This document shows, piece after piece, positions 52,044 through 62,944 of a DNA stretch of 64,000 nt. This DNA is from Archegozetes longisetosus. Taxonomy: Eukaryota > Arthropoda > Arachnida > Sarcoptiformes > Trhypochthoniidae. The first letter of the stretch is position 1, and the number at the start of each line of letters is the position of its first letter. The DNA lies in contig JAEMBT020000007.1 of NCBI GenBank assembly GCA_018873245.2, positions 1,612,001-1,676,000 of the forward strand, read 5' to 3'. Both the position numbers and the translations under genes were made by a program. The notes under the pieces are model-generated. The model ran no database searches and was not told the DNA's origin. It saw only the letters and a program-made list of their open reading frames with translations.

Positions 52044-53070
52044 TTATGGATTATGTTTTCGAATATTTCTGCAGGCTAAAACCAGTCGAACTATAAGAAT
52101 GTATGGTTTTTACTTATAATCTTTTATTTAACGATACTATGAATATATAGTTTGCATAAAAAAAATAAATTTTCTCCGCGAAAAATAAATGTTCGCAAAG
52201 CAAAGCATAATTTTGTCTTTCAACATGATATAAAAGGGTAAAAAATATGCGTATTTGATCTCTCATGGGATAAATTTTAAGTTTTTGCAAACTCAAGACT
52301 TACAGTTTGCAGTTTATGACTGTGACAGCATATTTCACCGAAATCATCTCTATTATGTAATACATTTTAGTGCTTGTATTTCTTAATTGGGATATAATCT
52401 TACGAAATGCTATTGATTACATACGTTTATTATTTGTTTATTACTTATGAACTAATGCAACCGAGAACTGATAATAATAGCTTAAATCTATATATAACTT
52501 TTAGTAACAGTTACATTCAACACTCGAAGACTACTGCTTAAATACAGATGTACTTTAGATGCATACTTAATCTTAATATTTTGTAGACATTGATTGGAGT
52601 TTGTTTAAATTCAACTTTCAGTCTAGATCATTCATCCTTACTCCAAGTGTTTTACTCAAAAGAAGTATAAAACATATCAATGTTTATTTCAAATACATTA
52701 TGAATTTAATGCAAATTTCCGATCGAATAAATACACTTGTATTGACGTTTATATTTTATATAAGTTTAAATTTTGAACTCCGGTAAATAAGGTGATTAAT
52801 GAGCTTTTGATGAGTTTTTATTGCGATAAATTTTTGTTTAAGTTTGATTAGCTCTTATCATGAAGTCATTAAATGAACATAAATAAAATAATAGAAAAAC
52901 TCAATAATATCCTCGTATCATTTGGATATTATTTCAAAACACTTCGATAGCTATATTTATATGTTTATCAAGTTTGATAGGTTTGTTAAAACTGAAAACT
53001 GAATGGAGTTGAAAATAGAAATTTTCGATCCTTCGCAAATATTAGCTCAAGAATTATTGGTCACTTCTGC
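52044..53070. other. Intergenic region after the GPCR
   Basis: AT-rich sequence. Short open frames (for example 52601-52786) show no family resemblance. No repeat identified. Confidence 0.55.
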
Positions 53071-53574
53071 CTAGGGTGACCACATGTCCTCCTTTAGGGA
53101 GGACAGTCCTCTTTTGACCAATTTTGTCCTTTGCCCTCCCGGGGTCAGAGGAGGACAATACAATGTCCTCTTTTACAAAAAGCATTAAAATTTCCTGAGA
53201 CTGTAATTATTTATTATGTTTTGTATAAAAAAGTCAAATTATGCCCTTTTCGTAGTCAAAGATAGTATAATTTCGCATATATATATACATTATAAAGGGA
53301 ACAATTAGGAGGTTTATACATAAGTATAGTGCAATCATACGTTTGACTTATCAAATACATGTGACGTGGTTATAAAAATTTCAATCAAAACAATTCCTCT
53401 TTTTAATTGTGAATCCCAATGTCTCAGAAGAGGAGCAAAAGAATATAAGTATTCATTTAGACACAAATTGTATTAAACTAAATAATATGAATAAAAAATA
53501 AAAATATCCTCCTCTGTCCTCTTTTTCAATTGCTTAAGTTCTCCCATATAGCAGTTATGACGTGGTCACTCTAG
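53071..53574. mobile_element. hAT-like MITE
   Basis: 504 bp with inverted ends CTAGGGTGACCAC and CTAGAGTGACCAC (read inward). Inside each end are runs of GTCCTC/GAGGAC motifs. The ends are related to those of the MITE at 23993. No clear target duplication. Confidence 0.65.
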
Positions 53575-54209
53575 TCACCAATGAAAATAAATGAGAATTA
53601 GTAATTATTGAGTAAAAAATTTTAAACATAAGAAAAATAATAAACACCATAATGATGAGGCTAATTTAATTTAAATAGTTTCGATAAAACAATAGTTTTT
53701 CGCCCTTCAAAAATTTCTAAAAAATCGATACAAGCTCTAATGATAGACATCAAAATAAATTATGCGACTCAAATTGATCTGGTATCCCTTCGTTAAATAA
53801 GATTCTGCTAAAGTGTCATAAGTGTCATTATCCTGAAAATTTCTTCAAAATCTCAAGAAAGATTATTCCCGAATTTTCATATTAATATTTCTCATCATTC
53901 TATGTGACAACAAGCATTATTGATAAATAATAAAAATCATATTTATTGATTCAAAGTTGAGTACAATTAATGAAATTAAATATTTGGTGGGAAATTAAAT
54001 ATTGTAGTTTTAAAGTAAATAACATTAATGTTTTATGTTTTCGAATTTTAGTTCACAATAATTTACATATACTTTCATCACGATTTGATTTGGAAATACA
54101 TGGCTAATTCAGTAAATATGCAGTGCTTAATTTGACAGATATATGAAAAATTCAACATTGGATCATTTCTAAATTGAGTTTTGAATTACCTCAGTACTTT
54201 AACGGAAGC

Positions 54210-55020
54210 AGTAGTAGAAGATATCTGGATTGTCTAGCCGGAACTTTCGGTTTGTGACATCACTTCCGGTTTAGACCACGCCGCTTCCGGTATCGTCACT
54301 TCCTGTTTCGCACTGTTGTGAGGCTAATGTGAAACCTAACCTAACCCAACCCAACCCAACCTAACAATACTAACCTGACCCAACCTAAGTATTACTAAAT
54401 TAAAATTTTCTAAATAAATTTTTATTTATTCAACCCAAACCTAAGTGTACTGACTTAACCTAACCCAACCTAACTTTTATTTATTTCAATTTTTTAATCA
54501 GTTTTTTAAACAATCGAACCTAACCTAACCAGATAAAAATTATAATATAATTAAAATTTATGAATTAATTTTACTAATTAATTTTTACGACTTAATTGTT
54601 TTAATTAATATTTTATAATAAACCTAACCTAAGTCAACTATATTTAAATTTGTAGATTAGGACGCAATTATATCTAATATAAAAGTTCCAGTGATTAGAA
54701 ATTTTAAACAAAATTTTTATATATTTAACCCAACCTAAAATTTTAAAATTAAAGTTTGTAAACTAAAATTTTCATAATTAAATCAAATGTGAAACACTAC
54801 ATAGAAATGTTAAACCATGTGATGTATCCTGAATATGTCACGTCATTTTCTAAAATCAGCTGTTCGTCTGCGTAGTTCTGTTTGTTCTATTTCCTGTGAC
54901 GTTATACTCTTAAAAATACGTCACTTCTTATAACCAGCTGATTAACCGATTCATATATATTAATTGCATTTCCTGTAGTACTGTACTCTAAATTAGCTAC
55001 ATCTAGAGTACATCTTAAAC
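54210..55020. repeat. Candidate left terminal repeat/regulatory end of the Polinton-like element
   Basis: Begins around AGTAGTAGAAG at 54210; Polintons typically start with AG. Composition changes sharply here. At 54235-54310 lies a GC-rich cluster with CACTTCCGGT (54261), CGCTTCCGGT (54282) and TCACTTCCTG (54297). Later come TGTCACGTCA (54836), TTCCTGTGACG (54892) and TACGTCACTTC (54918). Blocks of CCTAA/CCCAA repeats lie between them. The other end of the element is outside the window, so an inverted repeat and target duplication cannot be shown. Confidence 0.35.
54331..54740. repeat. CCTAA/CCCAA repeat blocks, telomere-like
   Basis: About five blocks (54333-54385, 54440-54470, 54518-54532, 54620-54635, 54726-54738) of CCTAA and CCCAA units are separated by AT-rich spacers. 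CCTAA is the complement of the arthropod telomere unit TTAGG. The blocks are short and imperfect. Confidence 0.7.
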
Positions 55021-55184
55021 ATCAAAAATAAATCGTTTAATTTAAATATAAATAATAATTAAGAATTAAGGAAACCTTTAATAATTTGAATTCCCTTTTA
55101 TTATTCAGTAATTATAATATAATTTTCATACAAGTTTTATTTGTAAATTAATTTTTAGTCTAATTAGACTTATTAAAATTGCAT

Positions 55185-55574
55185 TTAGAGAATATTTTCA
55201 TTCATAAAATTGATCTTTTTAATTTCGTTGTGGGTCAAAGATAGTGTTGATACTTTGCCATCAAATTTTCGAAGAGTCAAGTCATAGATAAAGTTCTTGT
55301 CGTTTTTCTTGAAGTTAAGTATTCTCTTATCTCCTTCGATTGAACATTCATTCAATTTCATCATGTTATCAAGAAGCTGATTCAGTTCATCTGGAGTAAT
55401 ACAAACACCAAATTTAGTAGGCACATAAATATCGTCTTCTACCCTGTAATGATATCTGATGTCGATCCAATAACTGTCCTTCTTTCCAGCTTCAATTAAA
55501 AGTAGAACCTTAACTTTTTTGTTTAACGATCGAAATTGATTAATATCTTTAGAGAAAAGTTCAGTGAACGCCAT
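55185..55574 (-). CDS. PC4-like (transcription coactivator p15-like) protein A of the viral element
   Basis: 129 residues, intact. Residues about 35-67 have the PC4 pattern: a strand ending YWIDIRYHY, a loop, then a GVCITPDELNQLLDNM helix, as in the single-stranded-DNA-binding core of human PC4/yeast Sub1. A second, weaker repeat of the same strand-helix plan follows (DLTLRKFDGK then TLSLTHNEIKKI, residues about 95-122). It is transcribed away from the rest of the element, with a TATATAAAAGG box on the minus strand at 55680-55670, about 100 bp before the start. Its relation to PC4 is inferred from motif pattern, not a search. Probable role: binding of melted DNA in transcription or replication of the element. 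Confidence 0.65.
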   Translation of the reverse strand: MAFTELFSKDINQFRSLNKKVKVLLLIEAGKKDSYWIDIRYHYRVEDDIYVPTKFGVCITPDELNQLLDNMMKLNECSIEGDKRILNFKKNDKNFIYDLTLRKFDGKVSTLSLTHNEIKKINFMNENIL

Positions 55575-55999
55575 TTATCAAAAGATCCGTTATTAAGATT
55601 TATCAAATAAAGAAATATATTAATTTCCTAACTATAACGGGATGAAAAAATAATGAAGTGGGAACTATTCCTTTTATATACACCAATTAATTACTCAAGC
55701 CACGCCTCTCAAAATTGATTACATCACTTCTAATGAATTTAATTGGTTGATCGCGCTTCGTAGTTTAAGTGCAATCATTGATAATAAAAATACCAATAAG
55801 TGATGAAGTTATTATTGAAGCTTTAATTAATGTATAAAAGACTGATCAGTTTTAAAAGTCAAGAGTGATATAAAATTAGTTCATCTCATTTTTAAAAATG
55901 GGTCGCTATTCCAAAAAATATATTGGAAAATGAGAAACTATTTCTTCTTATACACTTCAGTCAAGATCGATAAACGGAGAATATTCAAAATTCAAGAAA
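55575..55999. promoter_or_regulatory. Divergent promoter between the two PC4-like genes
   Basis: On the minus strand TATATAAAAGG (55680-55670) points to protein A. On the plus strand TATAAAAG (55833-55840) and TATAAAA (55869-55875) point to protein B. An 11-codon frame at 55899-55934 precedes the protein B start. Confidence 0.55.
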
Positions 56000-56527
56000 A
56001 TGCTTCGTGTCAGCAAAAGAATTGTAAATTCCAAGCAGAAAATCTTCATTGATATCCGAGATTTTAAAGGAGAGAGATCATTACAAAAAGGTATTTGTCT
56101 TAGTTTGGAGGAATTTAGGTGGTTTATGGCCGAAATTAGAGTAAAGAATCGTAAAGTTTCGTTTATAAACCATAATCGCGAGGTATACATTGATACTTAT
56201 AACTGGTCCGGAAAAGATTACATCATCAACATTGTAACGCCATCTAAATCAACAGTTTATAGACTTAACAGGAATGAGCTTTATTTGCTTGCGAAGAATT
56301 ATAAACTCATTATGAAGGATATAAGAGATTTACAAATGTTGACTAATAAGCAGCTTACTCTACTTGGTAGAATTAATGAAGATTTAGATAAATATACTAA
56401 TAGTATTTCTGAGACTGATGACATGGAAATAAAAGATGATAAAATTTCAGAGCAAGATTTCGAAGTTGGTATTGATGAAGTTGATGACGAAATGTATGAT
56501 AACGTCGAGGATATTGATTTGAATTAA
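56000..56527 (+). CDS. PC4-like protein B with acidic tail
   Basis: 175 residues, intact. Residues 14-42 show the PC4 core (KIFIDIRDFKGERSLQKG then ICLSLEEFRWFMAEI), closer to cellular PC4 than protein A. Residues about 60-105 repeat the plan (VYIDTYNWSGKDYIINI then VYRLNRNELYLLAKN), so the protein seems to have two PC4-like modules, like protein A. The last 45 residues are strongly acidic (DDMEIKDDKISEQD and following), a feature of activation or histone-mimic tails. A and B are probably ancient paralogues. It lies upstream of the TBP homologue on the same strand, with a 74-bp gap to that gene's upstream Met. Confidence 0.68.
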   Translation: MLRVSKRIVNSKQKIFIDIRDFKGERSLQKGICLSLEEFRWFMAEIRVKNRKVSFINHNREVYIDTYNWSGKDYIINIVTPSKSTVYRLNRNELYLLAKNYKLIMKDIRDLQMLTNKQLTLLGRINEDLDKYTNSISETDDMEIKDDKISEQDFEVGIDEVDDEMYDNVEDIDLN

Positions 56528-56601
56528 TTTTTGTATCAATTTATCGTTGAGTGTGTATCCAATTAATATTTTTTTTACTTTATTAAAATTATGCTAATAA
56601 A

Positions 56602-57144
56602 ATGGTTGAAGTAACAAACATTACTTATTGTGCTGATTTAAACTGTGAATAAGACTTACATCTTATTGTTAATAATTCAATCGATACTGAATATAATCCA
56701 CAAAAAATGAATGTTTTAATCATGGGTCTTAGGAACCCTAAAAGTACTTGTCTAGTGTTTAAAAATGGCAAGCTAGTATTGACTGGGTGTAAGAGTGTAT
56801 TTCAAGCGTCAAAAGCTATAAGAATATTCGCACGTAAAATTCAAAAATTTGGATATGACGTAAAATTGAATAATAGAAGATTTGCTAATATGGTGGGCAG
56901 TGTTAGAATTGAAGGATACGAGATTAATCTGAAGAGACTATTCGAGGTTATTGGATGTGCAGCATCATTTGAACCGGAATTATTTCCTGGATTGATTTAT
57001 ACCTCAACTACATGTAAAGTGACAATATTTCGTTCAGGCATAATTAATATAACAGGAGGTAAATGCAGACGAGATCTTAATAATGCTTTTGATGATGTCT
57101 GTCGATATTTATTTGAAGATGGAATTCTAAAAGAAAAAATTTGA
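56602..57144 (+). pseudogene. TATA-binding protein (TBP) homologue of the viral element, early in-frame stop
   Basis: Resembles the two-repeat saddle core of TBP, which binds the TATA box and starts assembly of the transcription complex. The frame from the Met at 56602 aligns from the first strand, but codon 17 (56650-56652) is TAA, where cellular TBPs have Leu. The open part from the Met at 56707 gives 145 residues, lacking about 35 of the core. Seen: EYNPQ, NPKSTCLVFKNGKLVLTG (first repeat), FARKIQKFGYDVKLNNRRF, NMVGS, FEPELFPGLIY, VTIFRSG and INITG (second repeat). Three of the four DNA-kinking Phe positions are Phe; the first (NPKRF in human) is Met. There is no N-terminal extension. It may be freshly broken, may use the inner Met, or the stop may be an assembly error. 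The TBP assignment itself is very likely. Confidence 0.85.
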
Positions 57145-57983
57145 TATCAAACTAATATTAGATAAAGCTTTATTTATGTTTATCATAATTGAATATAATA
57201 ATGTAACATACATTTATTTTAATGTTTGATATGCATGTATTAATTGTTCAATACCAATGTAAAATTTCTGTAGTAAGCCAATATAAATTTGTTAATCATA
57301 TGCCCATTACTCATTAGTGTTAAATTAATTACAAACTATTAATTGATTAATGCATTTGCTAATGTTTTATGAAATAAAAGTCTTCTTTTTTATGCTATTC
57401 TTTGACATTCTAACTTATTTACGATTTCATTATCTGTTAATAGATCAGTGAATATTGGGTTTTAATTAGGTTTACAATTTAAGAACTTACAGTATTATTC
57501 ATTAGTACATTAAAGTAACGTGACTATGTCACGTTACTTTTATACATTTTTATCCTGAAACTGATTAAAAATATATGAAATCTTCAATATGATTGGCTTA
57601 CATCTTGTTCTACTTCAACACCACATCAGTCAACACCACATTTACTCACATCAGAAACCAAAAGATTAAAATTCCTAAAATGTTATTCTAAATCTTTTGA
57701 CATCTGATGCACTTTAAAGTTAAGAGATCTGATACTCTTAAAGTTATAATCCTTTTTCGATCTATCAACCGATAAGATCTTGTATCCAGCGCACAAACCA
57801 ATGTGAGCAAAGAATGTTCAAAAATAGGCTAAACGTGGACTCTTCATTTTCAAATTGGTATAAAACCTTCGGTTTTGAGACAGTAATTCATTATTTTGCA
57901 GTTGTTTCCACACTTTGCAAAAGTTTTACTTTGTGTTCTTTCGATTGTTTACATCGATATACTTTTATTCAATATCAACTAAA
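57145..57983. other. Non-coding stretch before the polymerase gene, with a hairpin
   Basis: AT-rich. A perfect 13-bp stem with a 3-base loop lies at 57512-57540 (AAAGTAACGTGAC, loop TAT, complement). Short open frames here are unrecognised. No TATA box is obvious at the expected distance before 57984. Confidence 0.55.
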
Positions 57984-60900
57984 ATGTCTGATAGGATAGA
58001 ATCTTCAAACCTCTCAAACAATAATGGTAGTGAAAGTAAGGACTTGATTTCATATTTGAAATAAAAATTATTAATTGATTATTACCAATCATATTTAAAA
58101 ATATTATAATTATTAATTAATTTTTAGGTATAAGTTCAATACCAAAAGTAAGTCACAAACGCAAGGCTGGTATCTCGTTATTGGCTAAAGCTCCGAAGAA
58201 GCAAAATATTGAAAAAGATGATAGATCTCGCTTAACAACCACAATCGAACGAGTTTACGAAGAGGCTGGTCCAAGCCAAAGAGAGTCTATAATCAAATAT
58301 GCTCCAAAGGAAGACATTGAAGTTATCAACATTTCTGATGATGAAGAGCCTGAAACCTCTGAAGTTGCACGTATTCCTGTTGAATAATTGCCCGCCACTG
58401 AAAATATTGAAAGAAATCGATTCGTTAATTGAACATTTATTGAAGAACTGGAACCAATCGAAGTTGAAAAGTTTAGGCGAATTGAGAAACGTGCGTCTTT
58501 TCAGGTCACACACAACATCTATAACTCTTCAAATCTTCTGGAATATCAAAAGGAAATCGATGATTCTTATGAGGGGGCCATTCGACATCTAATAGATTCA
58601 TATCAGGGATCTGACTATTTTAGTGCTAAGATAGAAAATGAGTCCCTGAGTACATCTATTTATCTTCGTCCTGAGGAGATTGAAGACTTCGACAAAACAC
58701 GTTTTTTTGAACAAAGTCTTTACGGTTAGTCAGTCAAATAAAGATTTCCTTTTAAATGGTATCCTGGAGGTTAAGGTTGTGATCACATAACGAATGGTTG
58801 GATCTGGAAGAACAATTAAAGTTCCAAAGACTTACGATGAGGAGAAAATCAATAAAAAAATCTATTGTGGTAATCAAAAACAATGGTAATTAAATAATTA
58901 TAGAGATATCTTTAGAAACTAATTTCATTTTCTCATTAAAGATAATAGTTGTGGGTATCGTGCTTTGTTCTTGGGTATGAAATATCACGAATATGGAGTA
59001 AAAGATAATAGCTGTCATCCTGAATGGAGAGCTCTAATACAATCCTCAAGACAACAAGAATCAGGTGCTAGAAAGCTGTGTTTAGATGTCCAGCAATACA
59101 TAATGATTAGAAGACAACAATTTGATCAGAATGCTTCAATAAATCCAGAAGAAAGCCAAGCAGCTTATGCTCGAAGGCAAGCCAGTGAAAGAATACGGCG
59201 TATTCTAATGGAGGATGGAACTATTCAGCCTACAGATGAGGAACGCGAAAGAATTTTACTGGACATTCAATTCGGTTTCAATATACCAATGGATATTGAA
59301 ATCGTTCAACTAATTTAATTCTTTTTTAGCGATCAATATCAGATAATATTCATCAACTTTAAAACTGGAGATCAGCTTTTCGTGGGGCCGGAATCATCAA
59401 AACAGATTTATTTACTCTTCAGTCCTGGTAGAAAAGGCCATTGGGATCTAATAAAAGAAATGACATCGTATCGAAACACTGCGTATTATTGCATCAAGTG
59501 TAACAAAGGTTATAAGTTGCCTCAACTCCATCAGTGTAAACATGGCTGCAAACTATGCCGCCATCATACTCTCTGCATTGTCGATGGAACTTCTCAGTAC
59601 TGTGATGAGTGCAACAAAACATTCGCCAATTTGGATTGCTACAATCGACACCTGGAAAATAAAGTTTGCAAATATATCAAAATCTGTCAATTATGTGAGG
59701 CATCTTACACCAAAAGTTCCAAAGCGCATGTTTGTGGTGAATTGTTAAGTGTCATAAATGCTCTGAATATTACACAGTTCAACCTCATTACTGCTATCTG
59801 AAAAGGCTGGATTCGGAAAAGCTCAAAGATGAAGATATGACAACAAAGATCATAGTCTCATTTGATATTGAGTCTATGTAAATACAATCAACACCAAAAA
59901 CTATAAGTCATGAACCAAATCTACTGGCAGCAATGATTGTATGTGACGCCTGCTACAATCCAATAACAAAACAGAAATCTGATAATTATTGCAATATTTG
60001 TAAGGATGGCTACAAGTTATATCGTGGAGAGAATTGTGTCTCATCATTCACTGATTATATATTCAACACTTTAGCCAAAATCGCGGAATCAAATAAAGGA
60101 CAGGTTCTTGTTGTGGCTCACAATCTTAGTGGATACGATGGGCACTGGATTTTTAAAGATATTCTCGATCGTGGTTGCGGAACATCGAGCCTGTTATGAA
60201 GAGGACTAAACTCATGAAGATTGATGTCGGGAATGTGAGATTTATAGACTCACTTCTCTTTTTTCAACAAGCACTGGCATCACTACCAAAGGCATTCGAT
60301 CTCGAAGATGCAGAGAAGGGATATTTCCCTCACCATATCAATGTACCTGAGTTTCAAGAACTGAAATGCTTAATTGGAGATATTCCAATTGAGATGTTCG
60401 GCAAAGACACCATAATGAAAGGTAGTGCTGCTAAACTTCAACTATGGTATGATGAGATGAAAGAAAAAGAAGAGACATTCAACTTGGAAAGCGACTTGGA
60501 GAAATATTGTGCCAATGATGTGCTTATTCTTCTACAGTCAATAATGAGCTTCCGACAATTATTTAAAACTAAAACAGGTCTTGATCCATTGAGTCGTGCG
60601 TTCACACTGGCCTCTGTGGGTCTCGAGTACTTCAGAGCAAACATATTAGAAGATAAAACTATAGGCATCACTCCAATCGATGGTTATGGCTCGCAGAGAA
60701 AGAGTTCAATATCAGCGACTGCATGGCTCGATTACCAAGACGTTGTTGTTTACAGGAAGAAAATAACTCGAGAATATCGAATTGGTCCTTATTTCGCGGA
60801 TGGGTTCTTAAACGAACCATATACTCATCCTGAAACTGGTATCACATATAACGCAATCGCCTTCGAGTTTTGGGGATGTTATTATCATGGCCACGAATTA

Positions 60901-62556
60901 TGTGGTAACTACGATGCAGTAAAAGCTTTATCAACTCAAAAGAAAAAGAACTATTATCAAAAAAGGAATATTTATCTCGTGAACGAACTTGAATGCGAGT
61001 TTTGGGATAAAGCAAGAAGATTCGATGGTTAGATGTTCAACAACAGATATGACGGGTCACTGGTTGAATATATAATCCCTCGAATGAAACATTTGAGAAC
61101 AATTAAAGATAATAATCTTCACTGCAATCCAAGAAAAGCTCTTCATGGCGGTCGAACAAATAATTTAAAGTTTGCTTATAAAGTTCGCGTTAATGAAAAC
61201 ATACTCTACTACGACTTCACATCACTTTGTCCATACGTACTTTCGAATAGAATGTTTCCTTTAGGTCATCCTGAGCTCATCACTGATGAATTTAGTGATT
61301 TAAATCAATACTTTGGGTTCATTAGCTGTAAAGTTCTTCCACCGAAGAAATTATATCTTCCAGTTCTACCGTTTAGTATTGATGGAAAGTTATTGTTTCC
61401 TTTATGCCGAACTTGTGCTGAAAATCAAGTACAGATCATTTGTTATCATAGAGACGCGGATAGAGCATTTACAGGGACTTTTACAACTTGTGAACTGTTG
61501 AAAGCGATAAGTTTAGGATACGAAGTCACTGAGATCTATGAGATATTGCATTATCCCATTCAAAGTGATAGAATATTTCGTGAATACGTCAGGACATGGC
61601 TCAAGACAAAGGCTGAGGCCAGTGGATATCCTAAAGATAAAGTAAGCGATGAGCAACGCAAGCAGTGGATTGAAGGATTTTACACACGGGAAAGAGTTCA
61701 ACTTGATCCTAATAATATCCAGTACAATGGCGGCCTTCGGTTCATTGCTAAACTAATGCTCAACTCTTTATGGGGAAAGCTAGCTCAAAGACCGAATCAG
61801 CCACAAACCAAAGTTATTAATGACTACACTGAGATGTGGAACTTAATAACAAATCCTCAAATCGAAATACTTGGGGACACAATGATTAACGATATGTTGA
61901 TCTATAACTATCGTTACGTTGAGGAAAAAATGGCAAAACCTGGTAATACCTCTGTGGCTTTAGCAGTGTTTGTGACTTCCTATGCACGACTCAAACTTTT
62001 TGATGAAATTGAGAAAATAGAGGATAATTCTCCTGGCAGTGTACTCTATTTTGATACAGGTAATGAGTATAAAATTTAACTGAAATAACTTTAAAGCTGA
62101 TATTAATTATTCATTCTTACAGATTCGATAATCTTCGTTAATAAAGAAGGAAATTATAAACCAGAAGTTGCCAACTTTTTAGGAGAAATGACAGACGAAA
62201 TAGCAGAAGAGTTTGGTTTGGGTGCTCGAATGACTGAGTTTTATACTTGCGGTCCCAAGACTTATAGTTATAAAGTCATTAAACCTGACAGGAGTGAAGT
62301 AACCAAACTCAAAGCTAAGGGAATTACTCAAACCATAGAGGCCAACGAAATAATTAACTATGATCTAATTAGAAAACAAGCTCTCTATAAGGTGGCTGGA
62401 AAAGAAAATACTCCTTATTATATCCCTCAAATTCAATTCAGAGCAGATAAGGAACATGAAGCAACAACAGTGTTGATGGAAAAAAGGTTTCAGGTCACAT
62501 CAGATAAGCGAAGAATAGATGGAAATAATACTCTGCCTTATGGTTATGTTGACTGA
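57984..62556 (+). pseudogene. Protein-primed family-B DNA polymerase (Polinton type), broken
   Basis: Replicative polymerase of Polintons/adintoviruses. Inferred introns are 58036-58127, 58870-58941 and 62060-62122. N-terminal part: basic and acidic linker, an OTU-like SCGYRALFLG segment near 58948, then a Cys/His-rich region (59485-59735). Exonuclease motifs: SFDIES (59857), HNLSGYDGHW (60118) and YCANDVLIL (60507). Polymerase motifs: YYDFTSLCPYV (61207) and LMLNSLWGKL (61756). The final catalytic motif is split by the last intron after Tyr-Phe-Asp-Thr. Breaks: stops at 58385, 58430, 58788, 59316, 59879 and 61030, and frameshifts near 58727, 59745 and 60180. Stops are of all three kinds, so this is decay rather than recoding. 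From 60183 on only one stop is seen, so damage concentrates in the N-terminal half. Confidence 0.88.
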
Positions 62557-62944
62557 AAAGATATAAATTTTGTATGAAATGTTTAATTTCATAAGTATAA
62601 TAAAATTTCATATATTAGGACTTAGATTTGCAAATTATCATTAAATTACATATATGGAACAAAAAGAATAGTGAACCACTAATTTGATATCTATACTTGC
62701 AATTATATTATATTTTGTAAGTCGATAGTATTTTATAGAATAGCATATTTTCATAAGCTTTGTGAAAAGTTGCTTGCCGTAAATAAATTAAAATTCTTGT
62801 TTATAAATAAAAATTATTTGTATAAAAATGAATAATAAATGAATGTCAAATATAAATAAAATTTATTTTTTAATATGTTTGTTTTGAAAGATAATTCAAA
62901 GTCTATATAAATAAGTAGCTAATTGCTGACTTATTCAGTTCAAA
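62557..62944. promoter_or_regulatory. Intergenic region and core promoter of the packaging ATPase
   Basis: TATATAAATA at 62904-62913 is followed by TCAGTT at 62935-62940. The latter matches the arthropod initiator TCAGT, with its A about 30 bases after the TATA box. The ATPase start codon follows at 62945. The 340 bases before this are AT-rich and featureless. Confidence 0.7.

Noticed and set aside
52114..52296. Small open frames around the GPCR (also 52601-52786)
   Set aside because: AT-rich chance frames without motif or splice support.
54331..54740. Chromosome end (true telomere)
   Set aside because: Blocks are short, degenerate and interrupted, with genes continuing on both sides.
60438..60671. 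Minus-strand open frame within the polymerase (also 61513-61701 and 58232-58513)
   Set aside because: Antisense shadows of the polymerase reading frame.
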